In this document: positions 37,501-64,000 of the stretch, piece by piece
How the letters are laid out: each line of letters opens with the position of its first letter
How positions within the stretch are numbered: position 1 is the first letter of the stretch
Origin: Dromaius novaehollandiae
Taxonomy: Eukaryota; Chordata; Aves; Casuariiformes; Dromaiidae
Assembly: GCF_036370855.1 (NCBI RefSeq)
Contig: NC_088117.1
Coordinates: 2,232,001 to 2,296,000, forward strand
Reading direction: 5' to 3'
DNA: 64,000 bases
Made by a program: the position numbers and the translations under genes
The notes under the pieces: model-generated
What the model saw: only the letters and a program-made list of their open reading frames with translations
Told to the model about the DNA's origin: nothing
Database searches by the model: none

Positions 37501-38869
37501 GGGCCTTCCCCGCTCCTCGCTGTCTCTCCCCGGCTCCCACCGCCTCTCCGCTCGCAGGGCCCGGTACCGGGGTGCCCCCCAGCCGCGGACCCCCCTTCCC
37601 TCGGTGCCCCCGGCGCGCCCCCTCCCCCGCCCCGGGACGCCCCCCTTCCCCAGGGTGTCCCCTCCCGGGGGCGCCACCTTCCCCGGGGTGCCCCTTCTCC
37701 CGGCCCGCGGGAGCCCGCAGGCGGGGTGAGGGGTGGCCCAGGCTGCCGATGGGAGACCCTGGGGCTCCCCAGCCTGGGGCAGAGGCCCCCTGTGCAGGGT
37801 GGCTTCCATCCCCCGGGGAGCTCGGGCCCCTGTGGGCACTGGTTGTCCGCGGTAGAGTCTGCTGCCCGCTGCGAAAGGCAGCGCCCAGAGGGGCCCGAAG
37901 GCAGGGTGGTGGGGAACCTGCCTCTCCTCGGTGGGTGGTCGTGTCTGGAAGTGTGGCTGTGCACAGGGATGAATAGTCCTGTTCCTGGAGCTGAGCAGGC
38001 AGCGTGCATGTCCAGAAGGGTACTCAGGGTGTGCCAGCTCTTCTGGAAAAATCCGTATGGCTCTGGGCAAGGGGAAAGTCCCTTGGAGCTGCAGCCCCTC
38101 TGCAGGAATTGGTCTGTAGAAAGGCCAGTAGTGTTCCCTCCTTGGTTTTTACCTGCAGCTTTTCTAGAAGTGGTATATGTTCCCTGTAGGGGTGCTGTAA
38201 ATTTGCAGCTCTGGCATCCAGCCTGGATGGATTTCCTCTGTGCTGTGATTTCCAGTCATACCTAGGGCTGCTGGGGGCAAGCAGCACAGGTGGCTTCTTC
38301 TCCTGCAGTTGAGAGCACTGTGTCTAGTCAAACTTTTCTCTGTTGCTGAGCTCCCAGGCTCTCCTCCCGCCTGCCTCACCTCCTCGGGTGGCAATTCTCA
38401 CAGCATTAGGGGAAACGAATGTGTTAAAATGGGAAACATGGAAAGACAGATTTCAGGGATGTGCTGACCACAGCTGGGGAGGCCAGCTAAAATGAGCTAG
38501 GATGTGAATCACTGTCTCTGGATTTCATACCCCCAAGTCAGCCCCCTCCCTTTGCCGTGACAGCAAGGGTGAGCAGTGCAATACTGTCACTCCTGCTCCT
38601 ACAGAAAAGGACGCTGCGGCGAAGAGGATGCCGCTCAATGCTGTCTGGGGATGGAAAGAGAGGCCAGGAACCTTGAATCCTGACACTTTCATTCAGTTAT
38701 TAGACTGTCTCTGTCCTTGTTGTTTGCCAACGTATGCAGTGTCATTCCCCCAAAGTACACTTGAACAAACAGTTACCAGAACTCCTTCGAAGACTGGGTA
38801 GGTTTCAGGGTGACTCCTAGCCCAGAGCAGAGAGCAGGTCCAACTTTTTCTTGCCTTGTCTCTTGATGA

Positions 38870-55243
<16,374 letters not shown>

Positions 55244-55303
55244 ACCTGGCTTCCAAGCCTTCCTCCTTCCTCCCTGCAAGCTGCGTGGGAGAGCCTGGGC
55301 CTG

Positions 55304-55309
55304 AATAAA
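55304..55309 (+). promoter_or_regulatory. Polyadenylation signal of NDOR1
   Basis: Canonical AATAAA 61 bases after the NDOR1 stop codon, giving a very short 3' UTR. Confidence 0.85.
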
Positions 55310-58076
55310 GGAGGAGCAAAATGATCTGCCTCTGGCATCGTCCTTGGGCTGAGATTATCTGAGATAGGGCAAGGCCTAGCAGAGGAGGCAGATTTACCCA
55401 ACCGGCTTTTCCCTGATGGCTGCAGGGCCAGGGTTCCTCTCGCCAGCCAAGTGGGCAGGGGGATCCCATCTTCCCCCCAGGCTCAGCCTGATTACTGCCG
55501 GCTGTGCTGATGAACAGGAGGAATGGTGACACTTTCACATTCACTGAGGCCACAGTCCCTGCAGGGTCACCACGTGCTGGACGTGGCTGATGCAGGCACC
55601 AAGAGCCCTCATCCATCCCGTCCTAGCAAGAGCAGAAAGCATCCCCCAGGAACTGCGCCTCCCCATTCAAAGGGGGACGGTGGGAGAGGAAGGCGCAGCA
55701 AGCACCGATTTGGTGTGGATTAAGTCCAGCTCCCCATGCCCTGACCCAACTGGAGCAGAGCCCAGACGTCTCTGCAGTGGGATGCTGCTGGCTGGTTCTT
55801 GGGTGGGACTGAGCTACCTTCCTGGGTGCTCTAGCTCATAGCGTCCCTATGCTGGGCGAACAGCGGGCATTGCTGGAGCTATGGCGGTGGCCTCTGTTTA
55901 TGGTAGGACCTAAAGGAAATGAGCTGTTCCTTGGGAGTCTCTCCACCCTGGTATTAGTCAGCAGCAGCACTGCTTGCTGGAGGAGACTGCCTCGACGGAC
56001 CTGTTCCCCATCTCCACTCACTGAGGCCAGCGGGGACAGGGAGAAGGAGGAAGGCTTCCATCCCTTTATCACACCTGCCAGTTCATCTTCCTGCATCTGC
56101 TCAAAGCTGAAGCCTGAGCTCCCCAATTACCAGGGACTGTTTCCATTAAGTTATCCCGTTCCCTGCGTTATCCTCAAGATTTGTGAGCTGCTGCTCTGCT
56201 GAGCCCGTCCTCTAGCTCATCCTGCCAACCAGCACCGATGCTGTGCTCTTCCTTCCCCGGGGTCCCGTGTGGCAGAGCAGAAGCTGCCTAGCGTGGCGGT
56301 CGGTGGTCCCTCTGCCAGCCTCGCCGTGGGTGCGTGCCTCTTCCCTTCTGCGGTGCGGGACAGCGGGGATCCCTGCCTCCCCCTGCACCACGCGAGGCTG
56401 GCGGGCTCTGGGGCCGGGTGCGGCAGCCGCTTCCAGCCAGGGCTGGATGAGCCGGCGTCCGCCCAGCCCTTTCCCTTCCAGCCTCAGCGCCGCGAGCAAT
56501 CCCAGCCCTTCCCCTGCTGCAGCCTGTCCCACTGGGGCCAGTGCCACCACCTTCCTCACCCCATTCACCCAACTCCTTGCTGCTGTGTAAACAGCAATTA
56601 GGGCCCTCGGCGTGAGTCAGCCGGGAACAGTCCCTGGCAGCCAGGAGGGCTGGGAGCCGGGTGGGGTGAGCCGGGGCAGGAAGGGACAGTGGTGACACAT
56701 CATGCCCATGACCCAGCCACTCTCCCATGCGCTGGATCACAGGGTCCTGTGTGGGGTGAGCAGCGCCGCAGGGCATTGCTAGAGCCGCGGCACTGGCGGA
56801 TGGTTTTCTTGTAGCACCAAGGGGACGCGGGGTGTTCCTTGGGCCTCTCTCCACCCGGTTGCCTAGTCAGCAGTGCCTCGCTGCAAGGAATCGCCTTGAC
56901 AGACCTGTCGCCCTTGCGTCCGCGGACCTGGGCCAGGGCGAGCAGGTTTCCCTGTGCCCTGGGGGGCCGATGCGGAGCTGAGACGCAGCGTCTCCAGCTG
57001 CACCGAGCCGTGCATTAGTCCTCACGCTGGTGGCAGTGTCCCCTTGCGTGCAGGCACGAAGCCAAGCTACGCTCTTCCTGCAAAGGCCTGCGAGTTGCTG
57101 GGGTCATCGGCCAGGTGGGGTGCGGCCAGCAGAGATCACCCAGCCCAGGAGGGCGCTGGGGGAGAACTGGCCTCCTCCAAAAGCAGAAACCACCCAAGCT
57201 ATCCATAAGGTGAGGAAGCGATGGGACGGGAGTGACAGAGAGCAGGCAAGGCGAAGAAGCACTGGGTTTCGCGGCGGGAAGGTGGGGTGGGGGGTCTGTG
57301 TTGGGGCAGTGTGGGGTCTGTCCTGGGTGTGCCGTCCCGGGGCAGCATGGGGTCCACGCTGCTGGGCCCTATGGGGAGCAGCCTCAGGTGTCTTCGCTGC
57401 AGAAGTGCACTGATTTGTGCTGATAAGCTGTGGAGGTGCCCGGGTGAGGGGGAAGAGGCGGCGAGCGGGGCCAGCTCCTCCCCGGGCTCCTGTGGGAGCT
57501 GATTGGTGCGGGCACGGGCCAGCTGCCCAGGGCTGCCGGCACTTGAGCTGCTTCCAGAAGCTGACAAACCAGACTGGTTGGAGTAGGGCTCAGCCCCAGC
57601 CGAGCCGGGCAGGAGCTCCCTGCGCGGCCGGGCAGGTGCCTGGCACAGCTTCGCCCTCGCCGTCGCGGGGAACCGGGCTACAGGAGCACCTGGCATCACC
57701 CAGCTCTTTGCTTTCTTCCGGACTGCGGCGGGTCAGTGCTGCAGCGGCGCCGGGGAGGAGGAGGAGGACGACGAAGCGGCTGCCGGATGGTCACGGCTAT
57801 GCCCCAGTCGGGGTGGCGTGTTGCTGAGGGAGATGGGCAAGCGCCGCACCTTGGGGGCTCCTGACCCGTCAGCCTGGGAGGCGGCACGAAACCATGCCGA
57901 AGGGATGACAGGACTCGGGGCAGACGCTGGTGCCTTTAAATCCTACTGCAAGCAGCACTGAATGCCACCTCCTGCCCTCTGAGCAGCACCCACGTCGCCG
58001 CCCGCGGCGGGCGGCCGGGAGAGGGGAGCCGGCTGCCCCGCGGCTCGCCGGACCTGCTGCAGGACGCGGCTGCCCC
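55310..58076. other. Intergenic region NDOR1 to RING gene
   Basis: No coding exon was recognised. It contains a 150-bp direct duplication, a forkhead-like TGTAAACA at 56586-56593 followed by an AP-1 consensus TGAGTCA at 56613-56619, and, from about 57.6 kb, rising CpG content that probably marks the promoter and 5' UTR of the RING gene. Open frames on both strands here are GC-driven. Confidence 0.5.
55861..56912. repeat. Diverged direct duplication, about 150 bp, two copies
   Basis: Copy 1 at 55861-56010 and copy 2 at 56761-56912, same orientation, about 900 bases apart. Shared blocks in the same order: gggcattgct, tgttccttggg, tctctccaccc, tagtcagcag, and gac(g/a)gacctgt. Agreement is patchy, so the duplication is old. 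The DNA between the copies is not part of the repeat. Confidence 0.65.
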
Positions 58077-59126
58077 ATGGAGCAGGAGCCGGAGCAGGCG
58101 GGTGAGGAGGCAGGGCCTGGCCCCCGGCCCCTGCACGAGGCTGGCACGGAGGGAAGCGCCGGGAAGCGGAGCGAGAGCCCCCAGCACCCCGCACCGGGTG
58201 GGACTCCGCAACCGGGGGACCAGGCGGTGGCCGCTGAGCCGAGCGACCTGGCCCCGCTGCTGGGAGAGGCGCCCGCTGCTCCCTGGGGCCGGTGGAGCCC
58301 GGCGGCGGAGGACACGGGGGAGCCGCTGCCGTACGGAGCCCACGAGCCGCCTGCCCGCGGCCACCGCGGCCCCTCTCCGTCGGCAGAGCTGGTCCCCCCC
58401 GGCACCGCGGGCGCCGCGCTGGCCCAGGAGGCCGGAGGCAGGGCCAGCCCGGCATCCCGGGGGGGATCCCCCAGCCTGGAAAGCGCCTCCAGCTCCATCC
58501 TGAGCCTCTCCGGCGAGGAAGGCGAGACGTCGGGCAGCGAGGTGGGGGCGGCGGCGGCGGCGTGCTGCATCCAGGCGGCGGTGGGCGACGGCGAGGAGGA
58601 GTGCCCCATCTGCACGGAGCCCTACGACGGCCAGCGGCACAAGCAGGCGCTGCTGAACTGCAACCACGTGCTGTGCAGCGCCTGCCTCCGCGCCATCATG
58701 GACGCGGCCGGCAGCGCCGAGTTCGGGCGCGTGCGCTGCCCCATCTGCCGCCAGAAGACCCCCATGCTGGAGTGGGAGATCTGCAAGCTGCAGGAGGAGC
58801 TGCTCCTGCTGCACGCCCAGCCGGCCCCGGCCTCGGCCCGGGCTGCGCCCAGCCCCGCCGCCCTGCCGCCCCGGCGCCCGGGCATCGCCGGCGCCCTGGA
58901 GCACCACTTCCAGGTGCGCTTCCACACCAGCCGCATGTTCGGCTGCCTCCCCTGCGTGCGCTACCCCCTGTGCCTCATCCGCGGGCTGGGGCGCCTGGAG
59001 CGCCGGTGCCGCTGCTGTTACCTCGTCCTGCTGGCCGTGCTGCTGGCGGCTGAGATGCTCAGCCTGCTCCTCATCTTCCTCCCCATTGTCCTACTGGTGC
59101 TGCTCTTCCTCATCCTCGATAAATAG
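58077..59126 (+). CDS. RING-HC finger protein with C-terminal membrane anchor (probable E3 ubiquitin ligase)
   Basis: Single-exon frame of 349 aa. Residues 1-160 are low-complexity and rich in Gly, Ala, Pro and Glu. A perfect C3HC4 RING follows: C176, C179, C195, H197, C200, C203, C221, C224. Then a short helical stretch (LEWEICKLQEELLLL, about 230-245), a Pro/Ala linker, a Cys-rich juxtamembrane segment and a very hydrophobic C terminus (about 315-347) ending DK. This layout resembles membrane RING ligases such as RNF182, RNF183 and RNF186, but I could not assign an ortholog. Human RNF208 and RNF224 occupy this position beside NDOR1, yet as I recall neither has this tail. The start chosen, 58077, has a good Kozak context (ccccATGg). 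An in-frame ATG at 57930 would add 49 Arg/Pro-rich residues that look like 5' UTR. Confidence 0.85.
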   Translation: MEQEPEQAGEEAGPGPRPLHEAGTEGSAGKRSESPQHPAPGGTPQPGDQAVAAEPSDLAPLLGEAPAAPWGRWSPAAEDTGEPLPYGAHEPPARGHRGPSPSAELVPPGTAGAALAQEAGGRASPASRGGSPSLESASSSILSLSGEEGETSGSEVGAAAAACCIQAAVGDGEEECPICTEPYDGQRHKQALLNCNHVLCSACLRAIMDAAGSAEFGRVRCPICRQKTPMLEWEICKLQEELLLLHAQPAPASARAAPSPAALPPRRPGIAGALEHHFQVRFHTSRMFGCLPCVRYPLCLIRGLGRLERRCRCCYLVLLAVLLAAEMLSLLLIFLPIVLLVLLFLILDK

Positions 59127-60650
59127 CCCACACCTGGGATGTGCTGAACAGAGGGACAGTGGCCCCAGTGGGCTCTGCCCCACTGGGAGCGGGAGCAGCC
59201 GCCCTCCTGCCCTCGCCCCGGGGGCTGGGGCGCTGCATGGAGATGATCTGTCCGAGAACCAGCCTGTGAACCCAGGTGTCCGGGAGGCCTCTCCACTGTC
59301 AGTGAGCCCAGAGCAGGTGAGACAGCGGAGGAGCGGGGCGAGCCGGGGAGAGGGAGGACCAGAGGCTGGCTATGGGGCAGGCGGCCTGGGAGCCAGCACG
59401 TCGCCTGCGCCCAGCACCCGGAGGGGCAGGCATCTTCTGCCGGGCACCGAGCGCCCCAGTCCTGCGGCAGCTGAAGGATGGCTGGTGCCCTGGTATTGCC
59501 AGGTGAAAGCAGGACCAGGGCAATGCTCCAGCCCTACTCACTCTAGGAGCAAAGCCCTGGTGCTGGCATGGGAGTGGAGCTGGTGAAGCCGGAGGTGCAC
59601 AGCTGGCAGAGCGGGGCTGAGCTGGGGGCTCTGCCTCCCTCTCGCCCAGCCCAGATTCTCTCCACACAGTCTCCCCACAGACTGAAAATATAAATTGCAT
59701 TTGTACTGCAGCAGTGTCTGGCTGAGTTCAGTGCCGTGCTGGATGGAGACAGGCACGTCAGGTGGTGCTGAGCGGGTCCAGCACTGCTCGGCCACAATCT
59801 TGCTTCCCCAGAGCCTCCCCTACCCCTCGCACCTCTTGCGCACACACGTGTGTGTGCACAAGCGCTCACGCACACCTCCACCCCTTGCTTCCCCGGCTCA
59901 TGGCCATGGCGAGCTGACAGCGAGCTCGGATCACGGCTTGCACGGCGGCGGTGGGTCGCAGCCTGCTGCTGGCTGCCGGCAGCCTTGTGACGCCAGGGCA
60001 CAGCCGGGCTCTTGTTCTAGCACACCCACGCTGTGCCGACGGCTGGCACCGGCGCAGGACTGCGGCACCCGCAGCCGAGGCTTCGCTCTTCCAGCCAGGG
60101 CCTGGGAGCATCTGTGCTCCCTGCCCGGGCAGCGGCAGGGGCGCAGGAATGGCAAGGTGGTGGTTGCATCCTTCACACCCAGCCCAGCTGTGATGCAAGG
60201 AGGGGATGGTGACAACGGTCGCAAGCCGCCCTGGGAGAGGACAGCAAGGGTGCTGCCCCACATCGCAGCACCCGGGCTCTTGCGGCTGCCCCAGCACCCA
60301 GGCCCAAGCGGTGCCAGCCTGCGCTTGTGCCTTTCGCACGTCTGCCTGCCTTTCCCTGCCTGGAGATAAGAGAACAAACACTGCTCTGCTCTCCAAGGGA
60401 TTTGCACTGGCAGCACCAGCAGGACGGGCCTGCCGGAGCCCCGAGCCCCCCCAGCACTGCGCGGACAACGATGGGAGGGTTCAGCCCCTGCCAGGCACCA
60501 CCAGTGCCGGAGCGTGGTGCTGGGGCTGTGCCAGGCTGCCCTGGGGCACGGGGCCGGACCCCTGCAGCCCCCCATGGCTCCTGCCTCCCAGGCTGGCTGC
60601 AGCGCATGGGAAGCCAGGGAAACACCCCCAAACAGAGCCCCCAAATGACC
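59127..60650. other. 3' flank of the RING gene
   Basis: Presumably includes the 3' UTR; the only signal-like hexamers are AATATA and TATAAA around 59687-59693. A (CA)n/(TG)n palindrome with a central CACGTG lies at about 59839-59858. No coding exon was recognised in the remainder. Confidence 0.4.
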
Positions 60651-60699
60651 CCCTGCAGTAAGGAGCAGATTGGGGGTCCCAGGTATCTGCAGGGCGGCA

Positions 60700-61060
60700 G
60701 CGCGGGGGCAAGCCGGGTTCCCCGCATGCGGCTGGGCTCTCGGCGGCCGCGGGGCCCAGAGCGGTGGTGAGCGGCCTTGGCTGCAGCCCGCGGCCGGGGA
60801 GCTGACTGCGGCGGGCATGAATATTTCAGCAGCGAGGAGGGATGCGGGCTGCGCTCGTTACCTGGCAACTGGCCTCTCCGCGGGCCGGCCCAGCGCCGTG
60901 GCTGCTGGCCACATCCCAGCCCAGTGCGATGCGCTGGGCCCTGCACATCCAGCCCGGGGTGATGCCCGGGCCATGGCACGGCGCCTGCTGCGCTCTGGCT
61001 CCCACCCATGCTGGGCAGCACGGGGCCGGCGGCACCCTGCCAGAGCCCTACCGCGGCCCC
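60700..61060. promoter_or_regulatory. CpG-rich cluster with an RFX X-box
   Basis: Dense CpG with GC-box-like and NotI-like (gcggccgc) sequence, resembling a CpG-island promoter, but no first coding exon could be recognised on either side. It may be the start of a gene extending beyond the window, or an unlinked GC-rich element. Confidence 0.4.
60857..60869. promoter_or_regulatory. RFX X-box motif
   Basis: GTTACC-T-GGCAAC fits the X-box consensus GTNRCC(N0-3)RGYAAC in both half-sites with a one-base spacer. It lies in a CpG-rich cluster. X-boxes bound by RFX factors are common in promoters of ciliary genes. Confidence 0.6.
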
Positions 61061-62346
61061 GACTCGGTGTATCGGGCTCAGGGCCCAGGCCAAAAAGCCT
61101 CACCGTGCTGGCACCCCTCTGTCCCCGCCGTGCCCCCGCACAGCGGCTGGTCTAACGCTGCCTTGCCCTGCACCCGGCCGCACAGGGTTGTGCAAGCGGC
61201 CAAGCAGCCCGGCCTTGCCCTTCTCCCACGGGCCAGGGAGGGCAGAGCCCTGCCAGCCCCGGAAACGGGCCACGGCCGCTTCCCCAGGGCTGGGCTCTGG
61301 TGCGGGGCTTTGCTCCGGGAACCGCGGGGGATTTTAGCAGCCTGGCGTGCCACCGCGGCCCCTTCGCTCGGCTTAGTCACGGGCATCTCTTCCCCTTTCC
61401 TCCCGCAAAGGGAACCAGCCTGGGCCCAGCGTCGCCCCTGCAGCCCTCCTGCCTCAGGGCCCCATCCTGCGCCGCCTGCATCCCTGCTCCCTCCCCGAGC
61501 CCAGCGCCTTCCTGGGGCCCAGCCAGTGCACAGGGCGGTCCCCGCCACCCTGTAACCCAGGGCCAGGCACCCAGGGCTGCAGCACCCAGGGGCCCCAGGT
61601 CCCGGCCTCCCCGTGTCCTTTCCTCAACTCAGGGAGCAGGAGATGTGAGCGCAAGGGCACCCAAGGCAGTTCCCACGCGCCAGGGCACCAGGGTGCCTGT
61701 CCGGGCAGGTGTCTCTGCAGTTCCCACCAGCACCTAGTCGCAAGTGTAGGACACGGTAAGCCGGGCTGAGCCTGCGAGTGGTGGTGGAGCATTGGATGAG
61801 GATCCAGGGCAAACGATGGAGCTTGGCCTGAAATTGCAACTCAAGACCAACAGGCAGGGGTAAACGAGTAAGGGATCTCCTGCCTCCCCCTCCAGCCCTG
61901 TCCCACACTCATTTCCAGCTGGCAGACAGCGCTGCAGGGAATAAAAGGATCTGGTCCAACAGGGCAGAGATGTGGGTGAAGGGCTCTGCTCTGAAGAAAC
62001 AGCAAACACTCCTTCATATCCAAAACACACTTCTTTTCACTGTGATCATCATCATCAGAAAATGTCAGATTTTTCACTCCAGTGCAAAACACCTGAATCT
62101 CTAAGCGCTACTTTGCAGTGAGTCCCTGTATCCCCATGGTCAGAAATGCTGTTTCCACCCTGCCCACCAACCCCCTGCCTACACCCAGCACTGCAGGGGA
62201 TGCTCCTGCCACCCCACCTCAGGGTGTGCATCTCCCCGTCATCCCGAAGACCACCCTGGATGCTTTGGGGAGCAGCTGGTTGCCTGGAAAAGCCTCCCAA
62301 GAGGATGCCGCACTGCCAGCACTGCGCAGAAGACGTGGCAGTGATT

Positions 62347-62363
62347 GGGGGGGGGGGGGGGGG
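62347..62363. repeat. Poly-G tract (17 G)
   Basis: Uninterrupted run of 17 G. A shorter run of 10 G follows near 62717. Simple sequence, able to form G-quadruplexes. Confidence 0.9.
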
Positions 62364-63309
62364 ACAGAGATGCAGAGGCAGGAGAAGTCGTGCTGCTCAC
62401 CCTGGGCTGGAGAAAAGCTCTTGGGAGGCAGCCAGCAGGAGCAGGGCACCCTAAACCGGGTCAGGCTGGGAGAAAGCGGAGATAGGCAGAGCCCCCCCGC
62501 TTCAATCCCCAGCTCACTCCCTCCTGCCCGACGAACATTTATTTATGCAAAGTGGAACAGCTCCATCAGGAGCACCGTGAGCTCAGCCCCATCCGGGGGG
62601 CATCTGCAGCTAGACTGGGCCTGCGGGGAGGGGAAGGCAATGCTCAAATCACCCGGGGTGGGGGGGACCTGCCACCATGTGGGACGCCTGGCACATGCCC
62701 CTGCTCTACATTAGCTGGGGGGGGGGACACGACATGGTCTTTTGAACAAACCAGGCCTCCCCACGCGGCTGGATAACACAGCGCTACAGGCAGATGTGGG
62801 GGACCGGCCGAGGATGCCACCCCCAGGGGACACTCGGTGCCCGGAGCAGGGTCCAGGCTCCTCTGGCAGGACCGTAGCACCGCTGGGGGCACTAAAAATC
62901 AGAGCTGGGCACCTAAATCCCTCTGGGGAAGGGGTTTCCTGGGGGTCCCGAGGTCCGGGACCGGCCTCAGGCAGAAGGTGCCCAGCCTGGCTCCCGGCTG
63001 GGGCAAAAGGGACGACGGCGAGGCCGCAGCTCCAGCCAGGGCGCACGGAGCAGGGCTGAAGGCAGCGCGGGTGCTAGCAGCCGGACCTGGCGCGCAGGAA
63101 GGGCTGGCCCGCAGGAATTTGGCTGCAACGTCCGCTCACAAGGACTCGGTTATATTTAGCGTGCCGAGATAGCAGCGAGCGGCGCAGAGGGTGTGCCGGA
63201 GCTCGTCGAGCCTGGGGCCGGGGAGCTCGCCGAGGCGGCGCGCCGAAAGCAGGGGGAGGCCGGTGTGGGGACGCTGTTCCTGCACGCAGCCCTTCCCCAA
63301 GCCCTTCTC

Positions 63310-63760
63310 GCAGCCTCGCATGTGTCCCCTCATCCCCCCATGTGCCTTCTCACAGACCCCCCATAGCCCCCCTGCACCGCCCTCCCCTGCACACTTCCTT
63401 GCAGCCCTCCCCGCACCCTCTCACAGGCCCCCCCCTCACCCCATTGCAGCCCCCCAATACCTCATTGCAGCCCCCCCAGGGACCCTCCAACCCCCCACCC
63501 CATAACAGCCCCCACATGCACACCAGCATCCCCCAGTCCCTCCCTGCGCACCCCCTTGCAGCCCTCCCCCACCTTCTCACCAGCTTCTCAGCACTCCTTT
63601 GCAGCCCCCCAATACCCCATTGCAGCCCCCCCCAAATGCACCCTGCCATCCCCATGTCTCTTGACATCCATCCGCTCACAAAACACCCCCAACCTCCCAT
63701 TGCAGCCCCCCCACAAGCTCCCATCACAGCCCCCATATCCACCCCCACGGGCACCCCTCA
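63310..63760. repeat. Degenerate C-rich tandem repeat
   Basis: Repeated phrases such as cattgcagcccccc, ccttgcagccctcc and accccattgcag recur at irregular spacing of about 25-45 bases over about 450 bases, with the G-rich complement on the minus strand. A diverged minisatellite-like array; the apparent reading frames through it are a product of the repeat. Confidence 0.75.
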
Positions 63761-64000
63761 TCCTGCCTGTCCCCCCGCTCGGCTCGCTCCCAGCTGGCCA
63801 GCACTGGGGAGGGCTGCATGGGCCCCCCAGCCCTGGGGCTGTGGCCCATCCCCATCCCCGCAGAGTGATCTGTCTCCACTCGGGGATGGATCTATCCTCC
63901 TCTCCGCCTCCCGGTCCCCAGCAGCACCCAGGGCGCAGTGAGGGTGCTGGAGCTGCAGCTGGAGCAGGGTCAAGCAAGGGAGCTGCACCGGTGCTGTGCC

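Larger units (their letters stand above)
61061..64000. other. GC-rich terminal region without a recognised gene
   Basis: High G+C throughout, with another CpG-dense patch at about 62.9-63.3 kb. Open frames on all strands are long only because stop codons are rare in such DNA. No conserved domain or convincing splice structure was seen. Confidence 0.45.

Noticed and set aside
36906-38070. Long open frames on both strands (up to 356 codons) through the CpG island
   Set aside because: Composition is Pro/Arg/Gly low complexity, as expected where stop codons are depleted by high G+C; no conserved motif, and they overlap TMEM203 and its promoter.
57930-58076. In-frame upstream ATG adding 49 residues to the RING protein
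   Set aside because: The added residues are Arg/Pro-rich and look like translated 5' UTR; the ATG at 58077 has the better Kozak context.
57936-58925. 329-codon minus-strand open frame opposite the RING gene
   Set aside because: It is a shadow of the GC-rich sense gene; it lacks any domain, while the + frame encodes a perfect RING and membrane anchor.

Overview
The window is vertebrate nuclear DNA, most likely from a bird. It has spliced genes with GT-AG introns, compact introns, a GC-rich right half, CpG-island promoters and CR1-type LINE fragments, with no Alu/L1-like mammalian repeats. Genes were found by matching exon translations to remembered protein families and checking splice phase. 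No database search was possible.

Layout. (1) 2.0-8.5 kb, + strand: a complete nine-coding-exon ecto-nucleoside triphosphate diphosphohydrolase of the NTPDase8 type (501 codons). (2) 11.4-20.3 kb, - strand: a second complete NTPDase8 gene (496 codons) with the same nine exons and intron phases, lying tail-to-tail with the first. The pair is an inverted duplication, and a broken third copy of exon 8 sits in the last intron of the + strand gene. Two CR1 LINE relics lie in introns of the - strand gene. (3) 20.3-36.3 kb: about 16 kb in which I could recognise no gene. (4) 36.3-37.1 kb, - strand: the intronless gene TMEM203. (5) 38.9-55.2 kb, + strand: NDOR1, complete in 14 coding exons (596 codons). 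It appears to share a CpG-island promoter with TMEM203, which carries a duplicated CRE + ETS module. (6) 58.1-59.1 kb, + strand: a single-exon RING-HC protein with a C-terminal membrane anchor, probably an E3 ubiquitin ligase, which I could not match to a named gene. (7) 59.1-64 kb: GC-rich sequence with CpG clusters, one with a near-perfect RFX X-box, and a C-rich tandem repeat, but no gene I can support.

Functions. The two NTPDases are cell-surface enzymes that hydrolyse extracellular ATP and ADP. TMEM203 is a small endoplasmic-reticulum membrane protein linked to calcium stores and STING. NDOR1 passes electrons from NADPH through FAD and FMN to CIAPIN1 in cytosolic iron-sulfur cluster assembly. 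They share a neighbourhood (TMEM203-NDOR1 is adjacent on human 9q34.3) but not a pathway. No new multi-gene system was found. The most noteworthy items are the NTPDase8 duplication with its exon-8 relic and differing C-terminal tails, the repeated promoter module, and the unassigned RING membrane protein.
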